From assembly GCA_030272155.1 (NCBI GenBank), contig CP126199.1:1798001-1862000 (forward strand): a stretch of 64,000 nucleotides of DNA. The letters run 5' to 3'. The notes beneath the pieces are model-generated. The model was not told the DNA's origin, searched no databases, and worked only from the letters and a program-made list of their open reading frames with translations. The position numbers were made by a program, and so were the translations under genes. Positions 1 through 12,214 of the stretch are shown here, one piece after another. Source of the DNA: Tetradesmus obliquus (Eukaryota > Chlorophyta > Chlorophyceae > Sphaeropleales > Scenedesmaceae). The number at the start of each line of letters is the position of its first letter. Within the stretch, counting starts at the first letter, position 1.

Positions 1-385
1 ATACCTGAACTGTGGCAGCGGGCGTGTCAGCGACCGCCCGTGATGGTACCTTGATGCGGTGACAAGCCTGCCTGCACGTTGAAGCACGTTCTAGCCCATT
101 GTCCTAAACGCTTTTGCAGTTAGGCATCTTTTTTGAGTTGTGTTAGAGGACGACGCTGCTTCGGTCCTGACAAACCCTACGGCATTTCAAGCAGGAACAG
201 GCAGCCTAACCAGCGAAATACATGTTCTTGACTTTTGTTTCATCTGTGTGTGTTGTCTACTGCGGCAATCGGGCCTTCAGTGAACATTTGCCCTCCCAGC
301 AGCAGCTCAAATCCAGTTGCATGACGACTGGATGTGCATCTGGACACGCATACCCGCCAACTTGACGCGGTTTGTGGCAACTTGA
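1..385. other. Left flank, no gene assigned
   Basis: No complete gene is seen. A short open stretch around 300-380 on the + strand reads like leucine-rich sequence and may hold a further upstream exon of the LRR gene, but a stop at 383-385 separates it in the frame used downstream. Three copies of the 10-mer cttgacgtgc lie at 381-410. Confidence 0.3.
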
Positions 386-3300
386 CGTGCCTTGACGTGC
401 CTTGACGTGCAACTTGACAGCCTGGTGACCATAGTGCCCCTGAGCACCACGGACGTCCGCATCAAGGTAAGCACGAGGACGCGTCTACGTACCCCTCCAT
501 CGAGTCCGCCACGCAACCCAACTGACCCGAAACGTTTGCTCGCAGGGTGACTGGTTCACCGGGGAAGATGCAGAATCAGCAGTGCAGCACCTGGGAACAC
601 TGTCAGCTCTGTGGAGTCTGGAAATCAGCCAATGCAGCAAGCTGGAGTCACTACCAAAGCTACTGATGCAGCTGTCAGCACTGCAGTGCCTAACTCGGCT
701 GACCGTCAGCAACAGCCAGCAACTGGAGTCACTGCCGTGGTCGCTTGGGCAGCTGTCAGCACTGCAGCACCTGGATGTCAGCCACTGCTCAACGCTGAAG
801 TCCCTGCCACACTCGCTTCGGCAGCTGTCAGCACTGACGCACCTGGATGTCAGCCACTGCTCAGCGCTGATGTTCCTGCCAGAAGCGCTTGGGCTGCTGT
901 CAGCACTGCAGCACCTGGTTGTCAGGCACTGCTCAACGCTGATGTTCCTGCCAGAATCGCTCGGGCAGTTGTCGGCGCTCACCCACCTGGACCTCAGCGG
1001 CTGCAAGGCGCTAGCAGCGCTGCCAGAGTCGCTTGAGCAGCTTTCAGCATTGCAGCACTTGGACCTCAGCAGGTGCAAGGGGCTGACAGCGCTGCCAGCA
1101 TCTATGGGGCAGCTGTCAACGCTGCGGCACCTCAACCTCAGTGGGTGCAGCGCGCTGGCAGCGCTGCCAGAGCTGCTTGGTCAGCTGTCATCACTGCAGC
1201 ACTTGGACCTCAGCGGGTGCAAGGTGCTGGCAGCGCTGCCAGACCCACTTGGGCAGCTGTCAGCACTGACGCACCTGGATGTCAGCTACTGCTCAGCGCT
1301 GAAGTCCCTGCCAGGCCAGCTTGGTCAGCTGTCAGCACTGACGCACTTAAATCTCAGTGGGTGCAAGGCGCTGGCAGAGCTGCCAGGCTCGCTTGGACAG
1401 CTGTCAGCACTGAAGCACCTGGACGTCAGCGGGTGTGAGGCACTGTCAGCGCTGCCGGCGTCACTTGAGCAGCTGTCAGCACTGCAGCACCTGGACCTCG
1501 CGCCAAAAACGCCGCCAATGTCAATCTGGCAGCTAGCGCTGCAGCGCCGGGACAGCAGCAGGAGGCACCAGGACCGCGGCGGGGGCATAGCAGAGGCAAA
1601 GCTGCCAAAGTCGTTACTGGCCAGCATTGATGACCCAAACCTAGACAGTGACATCAGCGGCTGCGGTGCGGCGGCACCACCGCTTATGTCTTATCAGAAC
1701 AGGCGGCAGTACCCAAGCCTGCAAGAGGTGCTGGGTGCTGGCTGCTCAGAGCAGTGGGGACTCTTCATTTCTCTCTGGCTTTGTGGACTGGCACTCGTAA
1801 TAGCATGTATAGCAGCTGCTATGGCAGCGGCGCCAGTTGCGGCTGCAGCAGGCAAAGCAGCTTCTGCTGCAGTAAATGCAGCAGTGGATGCAACTGCATT
1901 TACCGCGGCCGCATTTGCCGCATTAGTGACTGAAGTACTGCTCATCGCAGTTGCTGTCCTCATTGCGCTAAAAATAATGGTGCGCAAAGCACATGCACAA
2001 TCATTCAAGGCATATGCAACAGCTGCAGTCTTTCCATCAGTTGCTGCAGCTGCTGCAATGGCTGCAGCACTTGGAGGTATGGGGTCAGTAAGAGCATATG
2101 CAGTTGCAGAAGCAGCAGCGACAGGGGCAGCAACAGGAGCAGCAGTCGCGCTCATTTTTGCAGCTTGCGCACTGCGAGAAGCTCGTGCAGGAGTAAGAAG
2201 CCCTTTCAGACTTATGTCAATAGTAAGGCTTTCACTGCTTGTAGCACTGGCATCATCTGCAGCAGTAGCAGCGTTTGCAGCATCAGCAGCATGTGCGGCA
2301 GCAACATTCCATGCAAATCACTGGCAGCAGCCCTTGCAGCAGCAGCTGCAACAGCAGCCTTTTCCGCAGCGGCATTTGCAACTAGCCAAATGTGCTGCTT
2401 GGCTGCGGCAGTCGATTCGGACTTGTCTCCACTTGATTTTAACATGGTGACTACAGTGTTGCAAGCAGCAGCAGTTGCTGTACGCAAGCCAGGAGGTTAC
2501 TCCACGATCCGCACCCCCAAGACTGCTGTTGTGGTCAGCATCCTGCTGGTTGCCACTGCTACTTTGTGGGGTGGCCTGTCAGGCCCCCGCCAGATGCTGG
2601 ACTGCATGGACTCTGCCGTGACACTGGCCAAGGGTGCACCCTGGGTTGTGGACGACCTCAGGGACAGCGCACACTCTGGTGGCTTCCCTGCTCTGTCTGT
2701 GTGCGACATGAAGGTATGCTCAGCAGCAAAGCAGGCAATGATGGTGTTGTTGCACTGCGTTGCACTAAACTATGTTCATCAGCAGCATAAGCAACCTGGT
2801 GTGCACTGTTTGCACCTTCCCATGTCTGTAAGCAGCATGTAACTGATCTCAGCTGTCACAATCCTTGCGCTTGCAACAAATGTGCGAAGTCCAATGTATG
2901 TGCTGGTTGCTGTAATGCACAAGACTCCAAACGTTTGTGTTTGTGCCGTGCAGTACCTGGAGCGCGCTGGCCCAGGCGCTGGAAGTCTGCTCAACAGGGC
3001 ACACATGGTGTGCGACTTTGTTGAGCAGGTGCTGCAACACCCGAGCGTCACACCCTGGACACGCGAACAGCTTACAAGGCCCAGCAATCACTGGACAAGA
3101 CCGCTTAACAGCCTGTGGCTGCAGCTGCTTGCTGTGCCGAGTGCGCTGCCATACCTGCAGCCTGAAAGGTCTGCAGCAGATGTTGCGCTTGGGTGCATGC
3201 ATAGTGTTTGTGCGCAGCTGAAACATGCTCACGCCCACAGTGCTACTGGTGTCGTCACAAATCTGCCTTTGCCCAGCATCAATGGCAAGAGCAGCATAGA

Positions 3301-4798
3301 CAGTGGCAGTGACAGCGGAGGGGGTGGCCCGGACGGCGTTCAAGCACCCCAGGGCACCACGGCAGACAGCAGCAGCGGCAGCAGTGGCAGCAACAACAAT
3401 GACGGCAGCGGCAGCAGCAGCGGCAGCGGCGGCAGCAGCGGCAGCGGCGGCAGCAGCGGCAGCAGCGACAATGGCAGCAGCGGCAGCAGCAGCGACAATG
3501 GCAGCGGCGGCAGCAGCAGCGGCAGCAGCAATGGTAGTGGCAGCATTGACGGTGCCGGCGGCAGCGGCGGCGGCAGCGGCGGCAACACCAATAACAACGC
3601 TGGCGGTGATGCTGGTGGTGGTGGGGGTGGCGGTGGTGACGGTGAGGGTGGTGGCGGCCCTGCATGCAACAACGATGGCAGCAGCGGTGGTGCTGGCGGT
3701 GGCGGCGGCGGTGGCGGTGGCGGTGGCGGCGGGGGTGACGGGGATGGTGGGGATGGCGGGGGTGGTGACGAGGATGGTGGGGGTGGCGGCGGGGGCGATA
3801 GCGGGGTAGAGGGTGGGGGTGCAGCAGCCCATGGGGAGAGCTGCCAGCAACGAAGTTCTTCATGCAGGGGATCATGTGTAGTGCCACGTGCGCATAATCC
3901 TACCCCTTTTGATTTGTACTATGTTCGTGATACAGGGCCTGGTTGGTGGACCAATGGAGACTTGAGGTTTGGGGTGTTACGTTTCTCTCGTGCGTTTGAC
4001 CCCTTCACAAGTCAAAGGCAGTCGCTAAGGACCATCGACGCCACAGAGGACATACACTTCAAAAGCATGCCTGATTTGTTGAAGCACATGAACAGCAGCA
4101 GGCGCAACATGGATGAGATTATGTTTGCCATCCAGGGGTACAATGTGAAATGGGAAGGCACAGTGCCGTCTGTTTGGGGTCTGTACCGTAACGTGCTCTG
4201 CTGCCATGGTCCCCGCATGCCTGTGCTGGCATTTGCATGGCGATCTATGGCTGGAGAGTTTGGTCAAGAGACCTTGTACCCACTTGACAAATTTTATCGT
4301 ATCACCCATGTTGGCAAGATCAGCTTGCTTGCCGTCTTCGGCGCCCTTCTACCATCCGTGTCTGTTCATGTTATTGCTCACAGCATGGGGAACAAGGCTT
4401 TGGTTCGTGTACTAAAAAGCAGCCAGTTTCTGCATGGTCCCCATCGCCACAACTTTGCTTTTGTTGCCCCTGATGTGGATGCCAAGGAATTTGCATCAGC
4501 CGCAGCATATTTCAAGTTTAGGGGCAATGCATCCCTCTACTGCAACCAAAAAGACGATGCATTAAGCTACTCCGCCATGATAAGAGGCTGGCGCAGCCGA
4601 GCAGGGGGGTGTCAGCCGCAGCCGCTGGTTATTCAGCCGCCGGCACACATTGCGCACTTCAACACTGTGCATGTTGTTGGATACGGGCAGTCAAGCAGTG
4701 ATGCTCATGTGCATTCGCATCATGTGTATTCGCCTCCTGTGGGGCAGGACATGTACCATTTCATGAGTGACAACTTTGCTGCCACGTGTTGTTGCTAA
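386..4798 (+). CDS. LRR - membrane - DUF900 alpha/beta hydrolase fusion protein
   Basis: Supported exons are (386)-466, 546 to about 2713 and 2954-4798; the start is not located. Exon 2 encodes about 12 leucine-rich repeats of roughly 24 residues with a Cys at the usual place (consensus LSALTHLDLSGCKALAALP). After them comes an Ala-rich hydrophobic region with several possible membrane spans, then a Ser/Gly linker (about 3300-3830), then a hydrolase domain. That domain carries the nucleophile elbow VIAHSMGN near 4373-4396 and resembles the DUF900 alpha/beta hydrolase family (family recognition from memory). The 466/546 and 2713/2954 junctions are in phase. The frame changes between the LRR part and the second half of exon 2, somewhere in 2185-2340. 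An unannotated intron (for example 2185-2327) or a one-base indel would explain it. The hydrolase substrate is unknown. An LRR-hydrolase fusion anchored in a membrane is inference. Confidence 0.75.
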
Positions 4799-5945
4799 GG
4801 GGTGCGGCACACACGTACAGCCTGTTGACGTGAAGCAGGGCTGTGGGCATTGGCTGGAGCTGAATGTCGAGGGTTCAAAGCAGGTGTGAGCATTTGGCAG
4901 CAGCGGTTGCTCTCAGCGCTAGTGCGGCATGCACAGTCCCAGCCGTACTAGGCTGTGTTTGGGAGTATGCCAATCAATGGGCATGCCCTGACATGCAGTG
5001 TTTTGCAGCATAGTTGTCTGTTGGATTGGGATCGGCCACGCTAGACGTGAATCTTTGAGTTCTGCTTACCATCAACCTAAGAACATTCAAGTGAGTTGTT
5101 CTGCATTGTGTTGTTGCGCGTGAGATGTTGCACTACATTACATTACATTACATGCTCCACTCAACGAGGAGTTTGAACCACAGTCAGGAGCCAACGAGAG
5201 GCTCATAGGGGGAGGAAACATCGAAGGACAACTCATCATCATCCCAACCGTCAGAAGAAATCGCAGAAAAAAAACTCATCAGCATCATCAATAACTTGAG
5301 CAATATCCTGACAGGACAGAAGGACCTCAGGATCAGTGTCCGGGTGACACCGCATCTGTGCCAACAATTGGCTGGGAGTTGCAGCGGCTGTGCAGTTGGC
5401 CCACCACAGTGCGCTGCATTGCCTGGTGCATAGTGTGTTGGGCGGCCGTAGTTCGGCAAACTACTGCAGACACATCACTACTGGACATATGTAATGTATA
5501 CAATATGCAGGGCGACTGGATGCAGTTCAAACGACTGAGCGTGGTAGCATTTGTTCAACCTCCTCATGCTGCTGCTGCTGCTGCTGCTGCTGCCCACTGC
5601 TACATACACAGTGAAGTTCAGATTCTGTACACCTGTATCAACGATGGTTAGGCTGGTCACCTCCTAAGCAGCTTCGGTCTGTTGCTGAGATGTCTACTGC
5701 AACTCATCTGCAAGTTCTTGCAGTTGAAGATGTAATGGCACCATTGTGCTGCTGCTGCCTTCGTCCAGCCTGCTGCTGTTGCAGCATCGATGGCGAACAG
5801 CTATCTGTAGTATCGGTTGCGTGGTTTACTGCACGAGCAGTGAAACTTTCACGTGTGTAACACAAATTAAGTTCAATGGTGCAAAGTCCTCAATCGCATT
5901 AGCGTTGATGCAAAACTGGCCCTCTCAGCCAACAGCCTGATGCTG
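4799..5945. other. Intergenic region
   Basis: Space between the LRR-hydrolase stop and the kinase 3' region. It holds an ACATT pentamer microsatellite at 5135-5153 and a short GCT run near 5568-5592. No convincing exon was found on either strand. Confidence 0.5.
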
Positions 5946-6300
5946 CATGCTGCTGCAGCGCCGCCAGTGCCGCCACCGCCTCCGGTATTGCCGGCCGCTT
6001 GCGCCACTCAGCTCGCTGCACGCCAGCGCTAACATGGCAAAGTCAGCTGGCACCACTGCCATGCTCGTCAACATTTGACACTGCAAGAGTGTTACCAGGT
6101 GGTCAGCACGCTCCTTCGAGCCCATCCACTGCTTGGCATCTTGCACACGAAGGCCATCACGCTGCACTGCGCTGCGCAAACCAATCAACCAACATGCTGC
6201 TGCAGCGCAGCCAGTGCTGCAACGACTTCCTTCATGCCTGGCCGCTTGCGCCGCTCCGGCTCGCTCAGGCCAGCGCCAGCATGGCAAAGGCAGCTACCAG
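5946..6300 (-). repeat. Two degenerate copies of the kinase terminal exon edge
   Basis: Minus-strand sequence at about 5946-6055 and 6196-6300 repeats the end of the kinase last exon (6456-6570), including the segment encoding FAMLALACSE and the following basic stretch. The copies carry frame disruptions. They lie tandemly downstream of the true stop codon. Confidence 0.75.
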
Positions 6301-6455
6301 TAGCACAACTGCAGTGCTCCGAGCACGAGTCATCAACATTGCTGAAGCGCAGACGTCATCAGGTGGTCCGCAGGCTGTTTTCAAGCGCATCTTCATCAAA
6401 GGCTTGGCACCCAGCATACGAAGGCCACCATGCTGTACTGCGCTGCGCGAGCCAA

Positions 6456-6650
6456 TCAGCCAACATGCTGCTGCAGAGCAGCCAGTGCCGCCACTACATC
6501 CTTCATGCCTGGCCGCTTGCGCCGCTCAGGCTCGCTGCAGGCCAGCGCCAGCATGGCAAAGCCGGCAGCAACACACGGCGGCCACTGCCCAGCTGTGGGG
6601 TCCAGCATCTTAACAAAGACAGCCGGCACATCAGCAGCAAGTTTTGGCAC

Positions 6651-6682
<32 letters not shown>

Positions 6683-7605
6683 AGGACTGAGCCTCTGTTG
6701 CACGCCCCGTTGCTGCCGGCACCTGTCTGTGGGGTGCTGCTGCTGCTGCTGCTGTACTGCTGGCAGCAGCCCTGCTGGATCCTCCCGACACAGAGGCGAC
6801 TGCTGCTGCGGCCTTGCCATGCACAGCTGCTGCCGCAGTGCTGCTGCTGAAGGGCAGTTGGCGTGGTTTGGCTGGTGCTGCTGTGCGTGAGGCAGCAATG
6901 GTGGCCCAGCTCTTGACCCCACCAGTACCAGCTGCTGCTGCTGGTGTTGCTGCAGCTGCTGCTGCTGTTGCTGCTGCAGCAGCTGCTGCTGCTGGTGTTG
7001 CTGCAGCAGCTGCTGCAGGTGGTGATGTGGTTGCTGCTGCTGCTGCTGCTGCCTGCGAATTGGGCAATGCTGCAGAACGCTGCCCGGTGGCAATAGCATT
7101 GCAGGGCGATATGGTGCTGCTCTTGCTGCTGCTGCTGCCAATGCTGTTGCAGTTGGCCATCACTCCAAGCCACCAGCAGCTAGCTGAACTGTCCGTGCAG
7201 ATGCTGCTGCTTGCTGCTGCCCCACTCAGCGCCGCTGCTGCCACCGCACCAGCAGCTGCAGCATCACCAGCAGCAGGGGCACCAGACCCTACCCCTGCCA
7301 CCAGCACCCCTGCTGCTGCTCCAGGTGCTGCTGCTGCTGCTGCTGCTTCCAGGCTGGCTTCAAATGTTGCCAGGGCTTCAGCTAGCTTCCAGCGCAGCAG
7401 CCGCGGCTTGCAGAAGAGGTCCCCAGTGATCATGTTGACCAAGGTCAGGCCGAAGGAGAAGGTGTCGAGGCCACAGCTGACAACACCATCTGCAGCCAGC
7501 AGCCAGCAGCAGCAGCAGCAGCAGCAACAGCATCAGCAGCAGCATCAGCAGCAGCAGGAGCAGAGTGTAGTTGTTCTGATCAGCTGCATGTGCCTGGTCA
7601 GCCGG

Positions 7606-7644
<39 letters not shown>

Positions 7645-7919
7645 CACACCAGGTTGCAAGCTGCACAACACGCAGTTAACATGCTGTTTCACTGAGATGA
7701 GATCACTGGGACTGGGGCAACATAAACGAAAGTCCTTGATGATCCAGGACAGCAGTGCATCAAAGATGCATGTCTACCAGCAACTCACATATGTTGTACT
7801 CGTCTGGGAGGTAGTAGAAACACCCAGGAGTGCTGGAGCTGGACTGCACATGTGTCAGGTTGACCGGCAGGAAGCGGCTCAGGCCGACATCAGCTAGCCG
7901 AGCCGACAGCTGCAGCCCA

Positions 7920-7950
<31 letters not shown>

Positions 7951-10018
7951 CATTGCAGCTTGCGGCTCCATTGCCGGCGGCTGGTTGCTGCTGCTGTCGC
8001 TGCTGCTGTGCAGGAGATCCGCCACCCGAGTGCATGCAGCTGCCGCTGCATCCACCGCCGCCGCAACCACTGCAGCCGCCGCTGCAGGGACTTGTCTCCT
8101 GTGTTATGAGTATGTTGTTGGGCTTGATGTCCCTGTGGATGATTGGCTCTGGCTGACTGTGCAAGTACAGCAGCGCAGACGCCACCTGGTGTGCCAGCTG
8201 CAGCCGCTGCCTCCAGCTGAGCTGTGCTCCTTTTGTGAAGCTGTGGCGCCCCACTAGCCAGTCCTCAAGGGAGCCTCTGGAGCAGTATTCAAACACCTAG
8301 AGCAAGCAAGGAATTGCACGGGCCGTGGAACGTTGAGTGTGATGTGGAAACAGGTTATTGCAGTGCTGTACTAGCCAGTCCTCAAGAGAGCCGTGGGAGC
8401 AGTACTTGAACACCTGGCGGCATGCAGCAGAAACTTGCAAAGATTCACATTTACAGCTGGCTGTGCATATGGTCCAGCAGGTGAGTGCGGCAGTGCTGCA
8501 GCTGCAGTTGTGCCTGGACTGAAACTCAGAAGGTAACTACGCGTTATTAGGCTCATCAGGTGACTAAGTGGGCCTGTCTGGGCATCAGGTGACTAAGTGG
8601 GCCTGTCTGGGCATCAGGTGACTAAGTGGGCCTGTCTGGGCATCCAAGGCTCGCAGGCAAGCAGTGGTGCACGTGTGGCTGCAGAGACATCCTGGATTCA
8701 CACAAGCATGTACATTGCTTCACATCTTTGCTCACCAGCACACGCTTGGAGAGGCAGTATCCCTGCAGAAGCACATATGGCAAGCGGGGCAGCAGAAGCA
8801 TCATGAACATGCAGATGGGTTTGGGCTGTGGCAGAGGTGGAGTAGGGCTGACACAGCAATAGGATGCACACCCCACCAGTAACACCAGGTACACAGTGTG
8901 GGACTTAACTACATGAAGTAGGGAAACAGACAGAGTGTTCAATGCCGCCAGGTGCTGGTGCTACATGTGGCAGCAGCAGGCGCAGCCAGACAGTACACAG
9001 CTCAAGTAAATCAAAAAGGGGTCTCATGTGCGTGTGCAGCTGCCGCACCTTGAGTGCCACCAGGTGCTGGTGCCTGCAGTGTGCCATCATCTGCAGCTCA
9101 CGCACAAACTCAGCAGCATTGCACTGCCGCGGCGGCAACACCTTCACTGCTACCATCTCCGCTGCTGCTGCTGCTGCTGCTGCTGCTCCGTTGCTGTTTG
9201 CTGCGGCTTCAGCTTGTGGCTGCGCAGCAGCGCCAGAAGTAGCTGCACCTGCGCTGCTGCTGGTACCGATACTGCTGCCGGCACTGCTGCTGGCACTGTT
9301 ACTGCTGCTGCTGCAGCTGCTGCTGGTGTCTGCGCTGCTGCTGGGCAGCAGGTCACCCATGCGGCAGCCATAAACCACCCCAAACGAGCCTGCAGGATAG
9401 GTGATGGCACAACAGCAGCACATGACAGCAGCCAGCAGTTCAGTTGGATGTGCTGCTGCTGCGTCATCATCGCCTTTATCAAAGAGACATCCCTAAAAAG
9501 CAGTGTATTTTACACTCTGCAAGCATCACGCATAGCAGCACCCACATCCATAGCTGCCTCCACACACAAAACGACACGCATGTGACGGCAGTACATCCAC
9601 ACGTTGCAGCTGAGCTCTCGCCTGCCATACACACATGTAGTCCAGGCTGTTGCTCACCCCTTCCAAGCTTCTTTGGCGGCTGCTTGCTGGCTCCTTGCCC
9701 CTGAAAAGCAGCCACCAGCGCCTCAGGTGCCAAGTTAGGCAGCTGCAGCTGCTGCAGCTGCTCAAGCAGCGCAGGTGACAGCTCTAGGGCTGCTGCTGCA
9801 TCAAGCTCGCTGCTGCTTGCTGTTGAGGGCGTTGAGGTCATGCTGCCTGTCAGCTGGTCAAACAGCTCATCAAAAGCATCACGCGGCTGCTGCCGCTGCC
9901 GCCTGTGCTGCTGCTGCTGCTGCTGCTGCTGCTGTGATTGTTGAGGCTGCTTGGCAAAGAGGTGGCTGACGGCTGCTGCAGCTTCTAGGCCTGCTGCGGC
10001 TGCGCCGTTGACAGCCCC
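6456..10018 (-). CDS. RLCK/U-box-type protein kinase with low-complexity insertions
   Basis: Exons in gene order: 10018-9658, 9389-9049, 8762-8736, 8296-7789, 7489-6456. All phases close, giving 756 residues. Motifs: Gly loop GRGSFGVVYG (split by an intron), VAVKV lysine, GYCLSKRVLVFEYC hinge, HRDIKPNN catalytic loop, DVGLSRF in place of DFG, FYYLPDEY activation-segment end, DTFSFGL and a C-terminal LALACSE helix. DVG is typical of plant RLCK/U-box kinases, as is the FCYIDPEY-like end, so activity is plausible. Three low-complexity insertions interrupt the fold: about 55 residues between Gly loop and lysine, about 75 between catalytic loop and DVG, and over 200 in the C-lobe. The hinge comes from a 27-nt micro-exon. 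An internal Met at 9841 could start a stand-alone protein, but the frame stays open to the 10018 acceptor, and a phase-0 join to the hnRNP U-like gene upstream is possible. Confidence 0.88.
8369..8420 (-). repeat. Partial copy of kinase exon start
   Basis: A diverged copy of the acceptor and first codons of the 8296-7789 exon; it would read VFKYCSHGSLEDWLV. It lies in the intron directly upstream of the real exon. A second fragment at about 8940-8975 copies the 3' end of the 9389-9049 exon. Confidence 0.75.
8558..8645. repeat. 29-bp tandem repeat, three units
   Basis: Three near-perfect 29-bp units start at 8558, 8587 and 8616 inside a kinase intron. No coding role is apparent. Confidence 0.9.
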
Positions 10019-10301
10019 CTGCAGGAATCACATACACGGTGTAAAAATGGTGAAAGCTCTTGGTGTGTTCCAGTGTATTATGTTGGCCGAAATCAAAACA
10101 GCATTCGCATGGTGCCAGACCTGAGAGAAAGATGTGCAAACAACTTTGAATCTGCAGAGGGTGACAAATGGCACAGACAACACAACCGATGTTGCTTAAG
10201 GTCATGCATACGTAATTATTGGGGGGCATGGCTTGGGCACACCAGCCACCCACTTTGGGTGGGCAGGGGCTGGGGTGGAAACACCAAGTGGCGTGCGGTG
10301 G

Positions 10302-10903
10302 CTAGATACAGTGATAAATGCGCTCGTAAACCCCCCCTGTAATTACGTATGCATGACCTTCAAATGCATACACACTTACACTTGTGGGTGCTCCTGCCGT
10401 CTTCTGCTTATCCTCCTCAACTGCAGTGCCTTGGCATGCTGCAAAAGGAGAAAGAGGGGCCTTGTGTGCTGCTGGCTGCTGCTGCTGCTGTTGCTGTTGT
10501 TGTCGCAATTCTGGCTGCTCTTGCTGCTGCTGCTGCTGCTGCTCCTGCTGCTGCTCTTTCTTCTGCTGAAGACCGTCTGTAGCTTCCTTTGTCTTGCTAC
10601 TATGAACTATTGATGCATACACTGTGCACAGGGCTGGGAATTCTTCTGTGGCTGATGCAGGTCCCTGGCTGCTGCTGTCAGCGGAAGCAGCAATCAGTTC
10701 TGTTGAGCATGCGCGTGTTCCGGCTCCTGCTGCTGCTGCTGCTGCTGCTGATGCTGTGGTGCCCCACCCTCTACTGCTCTTACTCCACTGGCTAACCGCT
10801 GGCGGTTTGCTCAACTGCGGCACAGGCTGCTGCGGTGCCTGCTGATGCTGCTGTTGTTGCTGTGCCTCTTGAATTGCATAGCTACCTCTCCAGTCAACAC
10901 CAC

Positions 10904-10943
<40 letters not shown>

Positions 10944-12182
10944 TGTGCTGGCAACAGCAGCAACTGCAGGCTGAGGACCCACCCATGACGGCTGCCGCAC
11001 ATACATGCTGTTTGCCCCACTAAAGCTGCTACTGCTGCTGCTGGGCTGTAGCTGCATGCCAGCATTTGCCTGTGGCCCGGGTGGTGCAGCGCCTGGCTGC
11101 TGCTGCTGCTGCTGCCCGTAGCTGCTGCCTAGCCTCTGCTTTGCCAGATCATAGGGCAGAGCATACTGCTGGTTGTACTGCTGACTGCATTGCTGATTGT
11201 ACTGCTGTGAAGCTGTGTGGAACTCCGAGCCAGAGCCAGTAGCATGAGCTGCAGCAGCAGGTGCTCCTGCATATGGAGGCAGCGCAATGCCTCTCAGCTG
11301 CTGCTGCTGCTGCTGCTGGTTGCCAGGCCAGCCTGGGTGCCCCACAGGCGTCTGCTGCTGCTGCTGCTGCTGCTGGGTGGGTGGGCGGTACAATGCATGG
11401 GTAGGGTTCCAGGGAGTGTTAAAGGCGCTTGGAGGCGCACCATAAGCCCCGACAGCTGGCGGCAGGGCGCTGCTGAAGCTGCCACCGCTGCTTGCGCTGC
11501 TCGTGCGCCTGGAGACACTGCCAGGGCTGTAGAACCCTTGTGAAGGGTTCCTGCCGTATGCTCGGCTCGGGGGCAGCCGTGCTGCTGCTGCTGCTGCTGC
11601 TGCTTGGGAGGGACCATATCCAGCAGTATCTGCCTGGTACCCAAAGCTGCTGCTGCTGCTCAGGGCGTTGGCTAGATCGCTAGAGCCGTACTGCTGCTGC
11701 TGCTGTTGCTGCTGCTGCAGGGCTTGCAGCAGCAGCCGCCAGCTGCCTCCCAAGCAGGCATAGTTCCAGCCGGAGTCCTGCAGCGCCTGCAGCTGCTGCT
11801 GTGCGCTGCAGCGCATGCTGTGCACCAGCTCTGCTGCTGCTTGGGGTTGTGTGAAGGCTGTGACTCTGCTGAGCAGCGTCACCTCATCAAACTCCTCTGG
11901 GCTCACTTCTGGCAGAGCGAAGTTGGCTGCAAACAGAACAGACAGACATACGGCAGCAACCAACTTCAGTGAATGAGTAGACATGCAAAGCAGGGCAGGT
12001 ACGGCACACTCAGCCTGCACAGCAACCTGCAGACGCAATTAAGGAGCGACGCACACAAACGGCACACTGCTGCTATAGGCAAGCAGGACGCTGCGAGCAC
12101 TGCTGAGCCCCTGCGGCATCGTCGCCAAGCACTGCTGACGCCTACCCTGCATTTCCAGCAGGTCCTCAGGTGCAGGGCACAG

Positions 12183-12214
<32 letters not shown>

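Noticed and set aside
3279..3850. Poly-Ala, poly-Pro and poly-Arg/Cys frames
   Set aside because: Shadows of the Gly/Ser-rich linker of the LRR-hydrolase gene in other frames.
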